The notes under the pieces: generated by a model
Database searches by the model: none
Seen by the model: only the letters and a program-made list of their open reading frames with translations
Told to the model about the DNA's origin: nothing
Position numbers and translations under genes: made by a program
In this document: piece by piece, positions 1-11,797 of the stretch
Numbering within the stretch: the first letter of the stretch is position 1
Layout of the letters: every line of letters starts with the position of its first letter
From: Sabellastarte sp. h YS-2021
Taxonomy: Eukaryota; Annelida; Polychaeta; Sabellida; Sabellidae
Assembly: GCA_964017235.1 (NCBI GenBank)
Contig: OZ024936.1
Location: 33,440,040 to 33,504,039 of the forward strand
Reading direction: 5' to 3'
DNA: 64,000 nt

Positions 1-1390
1 GGCCGCACGAGAGCATATCTAGATCACATCCAAAGTAGTTTATATCAATGTTACAATTTAATAGGCAAATGAATTATTAATTTAAAATGACATATATATA
101 TATAATATTTATATATAGTGATTATCTCCAAAACTACATGTTTGTTGAAAGTCCTATATTTCCACAGTTTATGGCTCTTAATAAATTGGCCAACTGAGTT
201 TGTAAATGAAATAAGCTCCCTTCTTTTAAGGAACACAGCATCTTTTTAAGTGAAATGCATTTCATCTTCTGAATGAATGTTAGTATTTTTCAGCAGAGCA
301 GAATTTTGTGGACTTTCTTAGCTTTAATATTTTATTATGCACTTAAGACATGGTCATACAACTCACAAAAATATTAAAACATGACACAACAAGGAAAAAG
401 CTTACAACATCAATTGTTTCTTTCAAGGCTCCCACTGTAATTTTATATTATGTATTGATTAGAATAGTCTAGGTTTTAGTTTCATGATTAAAATTACTTC
501 ACAATTACCAGCAGTATTAAATGAATTTTAGTTTTTGACTTTCTGTTCTATTCTACTATATTTTGCACTTTTATAGTACTTAATCTCTGCCACGGCAGAC
601 TCTAAGGCGCAACCCATGGCCAATTCAGTAATCATATCATTCCATAGACAGAGCCAGGTGGATACCACGAGGACACCAGACAATTAATATGCTAAGGTTG
701 AAAAGCCTTTTCAAAGAAATACAACTTTATACCCAGTAACTCTCACGGTAAAAGGTTTTACTCAGCAGCAGAACCGCCTCCAAGAAAACTTCAAAACTTC
801 CGAGATTTGGTGTATTCATCACACTACACAAGGTGTCACAAGGTTACATATGAACTTGGGACAGTAGTGGAAGGATAGGCACATTTTACCCAACAACTAT
901 AACAACAGCAGGACGTACCGTCTGTAGTGTGACTGGGGTTTTAGCTTTTGCCTGAAACAGGCAAGAAATGGGACAGAATGAACATCATCAGGTAAATCAT
1001 TCCAACCAAAAACTAAATCACTCCAAAAAGCCAAAATACATTCTTATGATTCCAAGGACCAACAAGGTCTACTGCTTATGAGCACAGTGATAAAAAATCC
1101 TTTAAAAAATTCTGAACCCAGAATTGTTTGTGGATCATTCCAAAGATTTAAATTGGTTTGATATTAGACCAAGATCCACCAACTTTGGATCAAAACCCTG
1201 TGCAGTAATTTTTTTCATAATCGTGCAACAACAAACAGAAACCAAGGATTACATAACCGCCTTGGCCAAGATAGTTGTGAAACCACATGATGACAATTTT
1301 AAGAATAGTGGTGGTGAAATAATTATGTGCACCATGTTTCTGGATCCCTCGAACATCAGATGTCTACAGCCCAGTTATCATCAAGTTTGA
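1..1390. other. No gene recognised
   Basis: A+T-rich DNA with stop codons in all frames and no exon that I recognise. The stretch around 575-690 shares wording with 41,195-41,290 (a 'cttaatctc...gattctaaggc' core), so it is probably a fragment of a dispersed repeat. An upstream exon of the sulfotransferase gene at 2,284-6,483 could lie here or left of the window, but I could not find one. Confidence 0.4.
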
Positions 1391-1397
1391 ATTTGAT

Positions 1398-1545
1398 CAC
1401 TTAGCCCTCACCTCTATAGCTGTGGGTTCAAATCTTGCCCATGACAAAAATGTCGGGCATACTGTAAGCCTGTCATGGTATGACCTTATCTGTCAAAAGG
1501 GACGTATTCAGCAATGCACAATGGAGGAAAACCCAACAAGGCAGT
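1398..1545 (+). repeat. Possible tRNA-derived SINE fragment
   Basis: The run 'ctgtgggttcaaatctt' resembles the pol III B box of a tRNA-like head, preceded by a short 'tagccctcacctctatag' anticodon-arm-like stretch. No A box or tail could be fixed. It is a weak call, based on the similar but clearer head at 62,447-62,590. Confidence 0.3.
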
Positions 1546-1879
1546 ACTTTACTAATAATGTATGAATATTTGATCATTTATGTAAAAAGAACCTATAATG
1601 CTAAAAGTGATCAAGCACGTCACTAGTTCATCAAGTGATAGTGTAACGAAAACTATTGTACAATTCAGCAAAACACACAAGAAGCTAGCTGAAATAATAT
1701 CAGCCAGATAGCACAAATAGGTTACATCTAGCCATTTTTAAATTTTTGAAATGAAGTCTAAACTAATCTACTGCTTTGCAGATGCAACATTTTCCCTGTA
1801 TGGGGAAAAGCAGTGTGGTAGACTAACAAAAAACTAGTTGAGGGAAGTTTAAGGTCATTCATCCAGGGTTATGGATGTG

Positions 1880-2195
1880 AACGAGGGCAATATATAATAA
1901 ATGGGGAAGTTTAAATTTAAAAAGCTGGGTCTCAACATGCTTCCTAAAGGATATTACCTAGGGACTTGGTCTTATATGAAGAGAAAGAGAGTTCCAATAA
2001 CATGGTGCATAATGAGTGAAAGACTCTGGAAAATGTTTGCGGGATTTTATGGACTTGATATTGGAAAGGGGAGGTGTGTGGATGTAGTTTTTACTGGGGC
2101 ATATCGTTGGTCTTGTATGAGATTTTTGTATGTCAAGGTCAAGGGTTATTGCTTCAGTAAAATAATAATGATAATGGTCACAATTTTGCAACATT
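1880..2195 (-). pseudogene. Degraded LINE reverse-transcriptase C-terminus
   Basis: On the minus strand the reading contains 'FTHYAPCYWNSLSLHIRPSP', which has the shape of the conserved C-terminal end of many non-LTR reverse transcriptases (aromatic-x-x-A-P-x-x-W-N-S-L-P-x-x-I-R). After one frame change it continues with an 'FRKHVETQLFKF' stretch, equivalent to the family's F-K-x-x-L-K-T-x-L-F. It is broken by a stop and a frameshift, so this is an old fragment. The clade cannot be named. Confidence 0.5.
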
Positions 2196-2283
2196 ATTAG
2201 TGAGGTAATACGTCATTGTTTATTGACATAATGATCCTATGTTGACCTTTGTCTAGTGCATTTGAGTAATGTTTGTAATTCAG

Positions 2284-5200
2284 GTAAACATTCAAAAAGA
2301 CGGTGCCAGATCCAGTTCTCTGTTCTACAAACTCTGTGGTATTCATGCAGACTGGCTCACAGTGCTAAGGTGAGTCTAAATATGTGATCTAATCAAACTT
2401 CTACAGGGCTTCATATCTGTTTATGGTAGTTTCTTTATAATAACAACTCTTGAGTCCAGACATTACATTTTCAGACAAATGTGGACAATCTTACCCTTAG
2501 GCTCAGTAGTATTTCGTGAAGCAAGATGGATTAAAAGAGCAAAGCTACATTTGTTCCCAGTAAAACAAAAATTTGCAAAACTTTTCAACATGATGTGTCA
2601 ATTGCTCCAAAGCTGGTTTGGGTATGCTTTGCTCACTATTATTGTCTGACATAATATGTATACCAAGATAACAAAATTTAGGGAGGATTTGTACAAAGTG
2701 TAAATTCTGAAAACTCTGATTGTATTTGTCTCTGTATGCAGCGTCGGTGCAGTTTCAATTAGTCATTATTAGAAGTCACCTTTGTGTAAAATACGACCCG
2801 ATGCCTCACAGGCATCAGACCAGGTACCCTGTGCTTCATCCCGAGTGGGATCAAGCTTAATACAGGTGACCTTTAGCCTTGTAGCAGAAGCTACGACCAC
2901 CCATTTGACAACATATGGGTGATAATCACAGGCACACAGCTTGTGTCTGGCGTTGGCCCGGGGTTAGAGCAGCAGGCACCCAAGACCATTGGGACCATTT
3001 TTTTAATCTGGCCTTTTCTCTCCCTCCTCCTCAGGCCACAGCAGGTGTTCATCTGGGCACAGTGGGGCGTCTTACTGAATCAGGGATCCAATGAATGGGT
3101 CCTTGAATGTAGAACAGGGGCTTTAGATCATAATTAATATACATATCAGATATGTAACAGTGTTGTGAATACAAGGGTTTATAAAGAATTTCACTGTTAC
3201 AAAGATGATATGCAATACCTCAGCAGTTAGTTGGGTTTGTTTACTCTTGTAGATAACACCTGTCAAAAGGGAAATTTAATAGGATTTTTATTCTTTAACA
3301 AAAACTGTCAACATATTATTATAGGTGCTTATATCATGTGATGAAGGGTCAGGATGATTCACCGAAGTACATCAACAAGAAAGGAGAGGTGATAGACAAG
3401 CTGTCCATGTCACCCATGTTACTTACCATGCTGAGAGATCCTGTAGACAGGTATATCAGTAAGTACCATTGAAAGCCCATAGCTAGTTAAATAATAATGC
3501 TGACATTTTCAAGGCAATTGCTTTCATTTTTTTTCCATTTTATAAGTCATGTATTTGATATAGATTAGTTGTAGTGGAACATTATTTATCCTAACATAAG
3601 ATTTTGAAGTCAAATTGCAGCTCTGGTTGAGAATTTTGTAATTATTTTATTTCAATAACTACGTCCATGTAGATTTAATTTGTATAAAATTTATATCAAA
3701 CTATCTATCAATACAGTACCAATGGTCAAACAAATAGAATAATGAATTAGTTTAAAGAAACAATTTTAATAAAATATTTTACATGGTAGATATCTCAAAG
3801 TGGCATAGCATCCTTAAAGTTTACTCTGTAGTAGTCACCCTTCCAATCCTAGGAGCTGTAACTGTCAAGTGAAACCTGCACCAATTGCAAACATTCTTTA
3901 AATGGTTCCAATCTTTTAACGAGGTTATAAATTAAAAATTGCTTCACTATAATCTACAGGTTAATAGTTGTACCTAAGTTATGGGTTGGGGATTCCTTTT
4001 TCCTTAACCTGACTATGGACTCCTCAAATATCTAAATCATTACAACGTCTTCTATAGACTGCTTTGGCCACCTGTAGTATACAATCATTGTATGGCGCCC
4101 TTCCATGTACTAGGGTTGCAGGAAACACCCAAAGAATTTTCAAACTGACTTAAATCACATCAAATTCAGAAGTATAGCAGATTTCTCTGCATGCAATCAA
4201 AAGGTGAATGGCTGCATCTTAGTCGTGGCTTGGACTGGCTCCCTGCTGTGGTTAGCTGTTCACACAAAGCAAAGGCTGCCATAGAATCCCCTCCTCAGTG
4301 TGTCACAGACCCAGGCAAACCTAGGTTCCAGCCTCTAGTCAACGCATTTCACAGAGATTTACTGATAAAAGAACAAGAGAATTTTGTATGTATATTGACT
4401 TTATACAATTGTTTCAAAGACAACTTAATATTAAGTCTGTAAAACAGCAATTAAAAGCCTCAATCAATGGGCTTTTTTGTTTGGTAAAGACATGTATTCA
4501 TACCTTGCAAGTCCATATTATGATGGTAATGATAAAATGCTAATGTGACATTCTTCACATTATGCTTATTAATTATCTGTTTAGTAATACAGAATATTAC
4601 ATGGAAATTTTTTAGGATATATTCCATGCATAGGCATAAAAGGGTAATTTTATATCATAATGTAATGATTTTTTCCAAAGAGATACATATCCCATGCAAA
4701 GGCACAACAGACTAATTATAACTTGGATCTCATTTGATTTGAACAATTATGCAACAAGTGGGAAATCATGTTTTTCATACTGACATGAAGCAGACTGTCA
4801 TACAAAGAGCCCACTTAGCAACAATGAGGGTTGTTGAGATAAAACAAGCATTTGACAAGGCCCACTGAAACCTTTTTTTATTGGTAAAATTGAATCTCTG
4901 TTTCTTGATAGAATGTAGAGATGTCAAAGGCTATATGTAATGTATAGAGATGTTTATGTCATGTGTCATAGTGGTTTGGCATCTTTAAACAGACTTTTAA
5001 CAAAGTCAACGAAAACCTTCCTTTTCATTGACAGTATACAATTCATCTATATTACACTTCTGTTTGCTGATTTTGATTTTGACATACGAATGGTGTGACC
5101 AACAGTATCACCCAGTTGTTTGTGGACATTATACAGGCATTTGACAACAGTGAGACCAGTGTGTGGAGGTCCACCTCTAAACTCTATTCAGGACTGAGAG

Positions 5201-6483
5201 GCATCAGTTTGGAGAAGTTTATGACCTGCGGTCATAACCCTGCCACAAATAGAATGGTCAACATGCTGGCTGATCACAGGTTAATGGGAGAGCAGTGTGA
5301 AGGGGAGGGCATGTCTACAGAACAGATAGAGCACAGGTCAGTCTTAATTGGTGGGTTTAATGGCAGTTGCTAATTTAACATCGACAGATAAGATACTGAA
5401 TGTAGTTACTGAAAATTTTAGTAAATACGCATATTTACTGAATTCACATATTTACTGTAACATATACAAGATGTAACATAAAACAGGATAATGTTGTACA
5501 ATTTTAACTGGCCCAAACCCAATTATAAAGAAGAGGAAATAATGGAGGAGAAAGTAGAGGGACTGGTAGATCCATTCGGCAATGGTAACAAAGAACAATG
5601 GTAATTGTTGGATTTTACTGTATTATTGAAGCATTTCATCATCAATTGGCTGGTTGTAAGACACTGTTAACACAAGTCAGTGGTAACTGGTGGGTTTTAT
5701 GACACTGATAACACAGACTGGTGATAATTGGTGGGTTTATGGCACTGTTGACACAGGTTAGTCGTAACTAATTGAAAACATAAAATTTATGAAGTAATGT
5801 CTTGTTAAAACTATCGAAGCAAACAATTCTATATCTGTGTGTAAGCTATTTTTGAACACTTTTGAGTGAATCTTTCCACTCATGCAAAATCAAACACTGT
5901 GAATCCAGCTGTGTACTAGAACCAGAAAATTTAATCACTGTAGGAATGTTTAGCAAGTTAGATTGTCTGCCAACTGTTTGCCATCAAACTTAGTGTTTGT
6001 AAAATTTATACAATGACAAACCTATCCCTTCCTCCACCAGCAAATCCCTGCTCGGATGATATTGGTTGAAATATCGGCTTTCCCTTTTTGGGTTACTTCA
6101 TTTACTTCTGGTGACATATTTCACTGAGTTACAATTTTTTCAGACAATATCATCATTTTTGTTATAAACACATAATTTAGCATTCTCCAACATATACATA
6201 TGTACTTTACAGATTACTGGAGAGTGCTAAAAATAACCTGAGGAAAATGGCATTCTTTGGTTTGACAGAACACCAAAAATATACTGAAATGCTATTAAAG
6301 CAGCTGGTTGGAATTGACTTTAAGCAAGGATTTTACCAGTACAGAAGTGACCATGCTTCCTGTTATTCTGTTACATCTGAACTGCGCCAGAAGATTGGGG
6401 AACTGAATCACTTAGATGTTCAACTGTATGATTATGGCCGTGACTTGTTCTATCAAAGACTCAAAGCAAATGGGTTGCTTTGA
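2284..6483 (+). CDS. Heparan-sulfate 6-O-sulfotransferase-like gene (3' five exons)
   Basis: Golgi enzymes of this family move sulfate from PAPS to the 6-O position of glucosamine in heparan sulfate. Five exons with consistent phases are visible: 2284-2369, 3325-3458, 4204-4385, 5137-5336, 6213-6483 (stop). Together they give about 290 codons. Exon 1 seen here holds a K-x-G-x-x-S-S loop like the 5' PAPS-binding loop, then 'CGIHADW', matching the family's CGLHADW. Exon 2 ends in 'TMLRDPVDRYIS', the 3' PAPS-binding motif. Exon 3 begins 'EWLHLSRGLDW', aligning with EW-x-H-V-x-R-G-x-x-W. Exon 4 has 'NPATNRMVNMLADHRLMG'. Exon 5 has 'SAKNNLRKMAFFGLTE' and the closing 'LDVQLYDYGRDLFYQR'. Donors include GTGAGT, GTAAGT, GTATGT and GTCAGT. 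A polyadenylation signal AATAAA lies at 6668-6673. The start codon and the membrane-anchor exon were not found. The sequence is quite diverged from vertebrate HS6ST, so substrate specificity is inferred only. The exon 4 acceptor is the least certain boundary. Confidence 0.85.
5671..5775 (+). repeat. Three degenerate copies of an exon-intron border
   Basis: The end of the fourth visible sulfotransferase exon and its donor (5331-5372, 'gcacag|gtcagtcttaattgg') recur in the following intron at about 5671, 5711 and 5751 in a roughly 40-bp period. Examples are 'cacaagtcagtggtaac' and 'acacaggttagtcgtaac'. Some copies keep a GT donor-like core. Confidence 0.55.
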
Positions 6484-7088
6484 TGCAGAGAGTCTGTCTC
6501 CAGTTGTTCATACAATTCATTTCACTGTGAAGGCAGGAATGTTATTTGGTGTAAAGCGCTTGTGGGATCACTATTCTATGAAAATTCAGTTTGACATAGA
6601 TTGGAATAAAACTTTAAACTTTTTAAAGTTTCGGTCGTTGTTAAATACACTTGCAAACACCAAATATAATAAACAACCAAGAGGGGGAGGCTTTTCAAAG
6701 CTCAAATCATATTGTTTTTTGTTAATTTTTGGTGATCAAGGAACATGCCTCTGATGAGTATATGCTAACCATGCTACATTACTCAAATGTCAGGGCATTG
6801 AGAAATCAAAGGGGACTAATTCTAATGCTAATGTACTTTCATAGTGCTTAATCTCCATCTAAAGACACCAAACAGAAAAAGCAGAGAACTATAATCATTA
6901 ATCTGAGACATAGCTGTGGTCAGCACCATGGATAGATACTGAGAAACGCAGAAATTACGGTCGATAGAATGGGACACAAGTCCAAAAGGTGTTTTGGTCC
7001 CCTAGCGTGAGCGCAAAGCCATCAGAGACATGAGTAGTGCACTAGAATTTACGAAAGTCTGGCGACACAAAGAAATTCCAACTCAGAC
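6484..7088. other. 3' UTR and intergenic DNA
   Basis: The first roughly 190 bases, up to the AATAAA at 6668-6673, are the likely 3' UTR of the sulfotransferase gene. The rest has no gene; a 'gtgcttaatctcc' fragment at about 6845 belongs to a dispersed repeat also seen near 575 and 41,200. Confidence 0.5.
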
Positions 7089-7165
7089 ACATCCCACAGC
7101 TGGTAGAACTCAGATGGTCACCCATCCAAGTACTAACGTAGCCCATTGCCGCTTAAATTCAGTGA
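7089..7165 (-). pseudogene. 5S rRNA-derived fragment (5S pseudogene or SINE3)
   Basis: Read on the minus strand the segment contains 'TTAGTACTTGGATGGGTGAC', which is the 3' half and box C internal promoter of animal 5S rRNA. It is preceded by 'TCACTGAATTTAAGC', close to the TCACCGAAGTTAAGC of 5S RNA. The 5' third and the expected 3' end are missing or changed, so it is not a working 5S gene. It could be the head of a 5S-derived SINE (SINE3 type). It stops within a few bases of the left edge of the large duplicated unit at 7169. Confidence 0.7.
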
Positions 7166-9374
7166 GCAAATACTCATCACGCTGTGCCACAATTCATGAA
7201 AGTCCAGAGAAAAAAAACCGAAAAAAACCAGTGATCTCTAGAAGCGCGAGCTCTATCGAGGCTTGTGTTTAAAAACACAGCAGATGTTGGAATGGTTTGG
7301 CTTACGAGGAAACTCCCACATGACCTTGTAGTAAAGGAAGCATTTAAACTGTTGGTACAAAAACGTAGCTCAAGAACTGTAGGTTCAACAAGTAATATCT
7401 AGATTTCATTTCTGTGGCAAATTTCACTTGTCTTAAAGATATGTAAAATCAAATTCTGTCAACTAAAGTGAAAACAGCAGAGTTAAAGTATTATAACTTG
7501 TGATTTTTATGTTGTGTAAAAGAAAGTTTTTTAAAAACTCTATGTGTTCAAATAAACTGTATTTAATGACATTTATTTCATTATGTATCCACTGGATTCA
7601 TCCTGTGAATACATTAGAATACACCTTGTTACACTGATTATTTATTATTGGTCCCAGATGTTTGGGATGTACATGTGTATAACCAATCTACAGGAAATCT
7701 AGGGTTGAGAATCTGTGATGTGGTCAGATTTGACCTTGTGCCCCTCATTCACGGTACAACATAGGTATCCAAACTTAACAGTGCTTACAACTTGACCTCT
7801 TTCAAGATCAAACAAAGGCACCAAATTAAAAACTTCTCACAACTCATTTTAATGGCCCAAGAGGTTTGGGATATGAGACCAGCCCAGGGGAAATCATGGA
7901 CTGGGAGTCTTTGATGGAGTCAGATTTTTGTCAAAAGAGGGTGTCCACATTTAAAACTTCAAATGCCTATGTAACACTTATTAATGCTTCTAGCATGGGT
8001 GATAAGAAAAGTGCTTGCTAACCAGGGTTCTTTATCTTACTGGTTGGTATATTATGCATTATTTCTCTGATAAGGGGGATCTAGTTCAACCTTATTTTAC
8101 ACGAGAATTTTATTTATCCCTTTATGGATAATATGCACCATTTAACTTAGCTTTTTGACATACAATAGCTGGATAATTAAGGTGTGTCACTGTGTTTTGT
8201 GTTTATGTGATACTGCAAATTTCTTAAATATTTATATCAAAATAAATTTGAAAAATAAAATTGCTAATTTAAACTTTTATTGTGAAATATTTACCAATCT
8301 TAAAAAAAATATCCAACTTATTCGTCAACACAGACATGCAAATTTAAGGTTTCTTAATCTCAACCAGGCCAATGAGCCCACACAGTCAAATTTCCAATTC
8401 TGTCAAAATGCTATTGGTTGGAAACGGTATCGCTATTTCCCTGTAAAAATGAAAATCCAACCTCTTTTACTACCCAGCAGATCACTGTGAAAAGAGGCAC
8501 GCATATATTTCACAGAGTGTTTATTAACATGAAAAAGCATATACATGTCACAGTGAAATTTTTGATTCATAGATATCTGCAATAGCAATCAGAGTTTCTA
8601 CCAAAGAGGGCAGGATGGAGGGATTGTGATTATAAGTTTTTAAATATGGAACTGAGTTCAGGAATATCAGAGTTCCATTGTGGCATACAAATACAGATGC
8701 ATTGATGTGCTTATCACAATACAACTAGGAATGTTAAATACTATTAGCTTATACTTTGTGAGGTTACCCGGAAACCTACATGATGAGCTTCTCCCCAATA
8801 CTACTTTTAACAAAACCATTTCAATTTGATAACTAATTTCATAAATCAAATCTAGTTAGCAGTTCACCTCCCTCTAATAAGTGTCTGTTAAACTACCTTC
8901 TCCCTTACCTTTATATAAGGCTTCCCACAACCACATTTTAGCCTAGTAATCAGGGCAGGAATCTACCAACCACCCTCTGCATGGTTTCTTCTGCAAAACT
9001 TTTTCTTAACAACTTTAGATTGAGAGAGGTTGTCACTTGTAACAGATTTACACAAGAAAACTTCAAATACAATAGCACCTTGAGCAAATATAATTCAAAC
9101 ACATCAAGTAAATGACCTGTCACTTTACTTATACTTACAGTTACCTTTAGTTATTACAATGTCATGTACATGAAATAACGTACTGCAGTTCCAATAAATA
9201 CACTTTTATTTTGCATTTAAAACTGAAGTATACATAGCTTTGGTATATTATGAATCACACTTGCATGAATCCCACTGACTCTAAATACTGAAGTATGGAA
9301 AAGAATTCCATAAATATGTACAACAGGATAATAAACGAAGTCATGGAAAGTCTTTATCATGACAGATGACAAGT

Positions 9375-9456
9375 CATATATATGTTACAGTGAATATGTG
9401 TAATCTGGGAATACGCGTATTCACTGACTAGACACATGCACTGTAACATATATATG
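9375..9456. repeat. Palindromic stem, 18-bp perfect arms
   Basis: The arms 'catatatatgttacagtg' (9375-9392) and its exact reverse complement (9439-9456) flank a loop that contains a second 12-bp palindrome, AATACGCGTATT (9410-9421). The same structure is in copies 2 (15298-15379) and 3 (21223-21304). It sits just left of the SINE. It may be a small foldback element; no target-site duplication is visible. Confidence 0.8.
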
Positions 9457-9459
9457 TGA

Positions 9460-9688
9460 GCCTGTAGGGATGTCATCCTTGCCTCCCACCTCTGAGGCTG
9501 GGGTTTGGTTCACGCCACAGCCTCAAGTGGGAAAGCTGGTAGTTGCTTGCTGTTGGTCGGCAGTTTACAATACAGAACCTTGACAAAGTGTATGTACTGG
9601 TTTCCTCTGCCCTTCAAACTACCCATCGTGATATGACCTGTACAGTGTTGAAAGCGACATAAAACCCCAAATAAATAAATAAATAAAC
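9460..9688 (+). mobile_element. tRNA-type SINE, copy 1
   Basis: Member of the SINE family best preserved at 54463-54691. It shares the 'cctcaagtgggaaagctgg' body, the 'cagtgttgaaagcgac' 3' part and the 'ccccaaataaataaataa' tail. The tRNA-like A box is replaced; the B-box region reads 'ggggtttggttcac'. The tail marks the point where copies 1 and 2 go on into satellite while copy 3 does not. Confidence 0.8.
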
Positions 9689-9835
9689 TAGAGGATCGCT
9701 CGCAAAAAAAAAGATAATGTTTTTGCATAGCAAAAACAAAGCGTCCCGAAAAGGATATAAAGGTGAGTGCTAAAGTATTAAGAAAATGCTTCGTTTCTAG
9801 CCTTATACTGTTGTGGCAACCAAAGTCAGTGCAGT

Positions 9836-10190
9836 CTGCTCTATCTAGCACGGTTTTCAAGATATAAGCATTTTTGTGTTTTGCAAAAAATAAAAAAATT
9901 AAAAATGTCCGCTATATTTGGCGAGACAAAAATATTTTGAAAATTGGCATGGCTACTCTGCAGAGATACCCAGCAGGTCCAAAATTTTGTTGAGTTCACT
10001 CCATATAGCACGGTTTTCGAGATATAAGCATTTTTGTGTTTTGCAAAAACTTTGAAAATTCAAAATGGCCACCATTTTTGGGGAGACAAAAATTTTTGTC
10101 AAGACCACTGCCGCGGTGTGTATCTCCCGCCGAGCATTAAAGCAGAAGAAATAGCTTTTCCGAGATATTCACAATTTTTCATTTTCGTGT
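9836..10190 (+). repeat. Degenerate lead-in units of the 169-bp repeat
   Basis: About two diverged units of the 169-bp family, recognised by 'gcacggttttcgagatataag', the phrase 'ggcatggctactctgcagag', and 'caaaatggccaccattt'. They stand left of the 133-bp array, so that array appears to be set inside the 169-bp family. Confidence 0.75.
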
Positions 10191-10192
10191 GT

Positions 10193-11797
10193 GAAAGCTC
10201 TTCCAAAAGTAGGTGAATGAGTTATTTGAGAAAAATTGGCTATCTGCAATACTATTAAGAGATAATTCACATTTACTCATTTTGAGTAGGTGAATAATTA
10301 TCTATGGGTCTGAAACTTCACCAAGTGAAAGCTCTCCCAAAAGTAGGTGAATGAGTTATTTGAGAAAAATTGGCTATCTGCAATACTTTTAGAGATAATT
10401 CGCATTTACTCATTTTGAGTAGGTGAGTAATTAGCTATGGGTCTGAAACTTCACCATGTGAAAGCTCTCCCACAAGTAGATGAATGAGTATTTGATAAAA
10501 ATTGGGTATCCGCAATACTTTTACAGATAATTAGCATTTACTCATTTTGAGTAGGTGAATAAATAGCTATGGGTCTGAAACTTCACAGAGTGAAAGCTCT
10601 CCCAAAAGTAGGTGAATGAGTTATTTGAGAAAAATTGGCTATCTGCAATACTTTTAGAGATAATTCACATTTACTCATTTTGAGTAGGTGAATAATTAGC
10701 TATGGGTCTGAAACTTCACCAAGTGAAAGCTCTGCCAAAAGTAGGTGAATGAGTTATTTGAGAAAAATTGGCTATCTGCAATACTTTTAGAGATAATTCG
10801 CATTTACTCATTTTCAGTAGGTGAGTAACTAGCTATGGGTCTGAAACTTCACCAAGTGAAAGCTCTCCCAAAAGTAGGTGAATGATTAATTTGAGAAAAA
10901 TTAGCTATCTGCAATACTTTTAGAGATAATTCGCATTTACTCATTTTGAGTAGGTGAGTAATTAGCTATGGGTCTGAAACTTCACCAAGTGAAAGCTCTC
11001 CCAAAAGTAGGTGAATGAGTTATTTGAGAAAAATTAGCTATCTGCAATACTTTTAGAGATAATTCGCATTTACTCATTTTGAGTAGGTGAGTAATTAGCT
11101 GTGGGTCTGAAACTTCACCAAGTGAAAGCTCTCCCAAAACTAGGTGAATGATTAATTTGAGAAAAATTGGCTATCTGCAATACTTTTAGAGATAATTCGC
11201 ATTTACTCATTTTGAGTAGGTGAGTAATTAGCTATGGGTCTGAAACTTCACAGAGTGAAAGCTCTCCCAAAAGTAGGTGAATGAGTTATTTGAGAAAAAT
11301 TGGGTATCTGCAATACTTTTAGAGATAATTCGCATTTACTCATTTTGAGTAGGTGAGTAATTAGCTATGGGTCTGAAACTTCACCAAGTGAAAGTTCTCC
11401 CAAAAGTAGGTGAATGAGTTATTTGAGAAAAATTGGCTATCTGCAATACTTTTAGAGATAATTCACATTTACTCATTTTCAGTAGGTGAGTAATTAGCTA
11501 TGGGTCTGAAACTTCACCAAGTGAAAGCTCTGCCAAAAGTAGGTGAATGAGTTATTTGAGAAAAATTGGCTATCTGCAATACTTTTAGAGATAATTCGCA
11601 TTTACTCATTTTGAGTAGGTGAGTAATTAGCTATGGGTCTGAAACTTCACAGAGTGAAAGCTCTCCCAAAAGTAGGTGAATGAGTTATTTGAGAAAAATT
11701 GGCCATCTGCAATACTTTTAGAGGTAATTCGCATTTACTCTTTTTGAGTAGGTGAGCAATTAGCTATGGGTCTGAAACTTCACCAAGTGAAAGCTCT
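10193..11797 (+). repeat. 133-bp tandem array, about 12 units
   Basis: Starts of 'gaaagctct' fall at 10193, 10327, 10460, 10592, 10725, 10858 and onward to about 11788, a period of 132-134 bp. Each unit holds 'aagtaggtgaatgagttatt', 'cgcatttactcattttgag' and 'tgggtctgaaacttcac'. Units differ by a few substitutions, some shared by non-adjacent units. The last unit is cut short after 'gaaagctctt', where 169-bp repeat begins. Confidence 0.95.

Noticed and set aside
1124..1390. 88-codon plus-strand frame
   Set aside because: No domain, no splice or promoter context, and composition like the surrounding non-coding DNA.
4191..4442. Free-standing 83-codon gene
   Set aside because: Its middle part is the third visible exon of the sulfotransferase gene (4204-4385); the ends of the frame read into intron.
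8155..8490. 111-codon plus-strand frame, with related frames at 14,171 and 20,230
   Set aside because: Duplicated only because the large repeat is duplicated; the diverged copy 3 breaks the frame, and no family is recognisable.
9510..9860. 116-codon minus-strand frame, repeated at 15,433
   Set aside because: It runs through a SINE and satellite lead-in; no conserved domain.
10193..11797. CRISPR-like array
   Set aside because: Units are 133-bp head-to-tail repeats with no constant-repeat/variable-spacer pattern, and the genome is eukaryotic.
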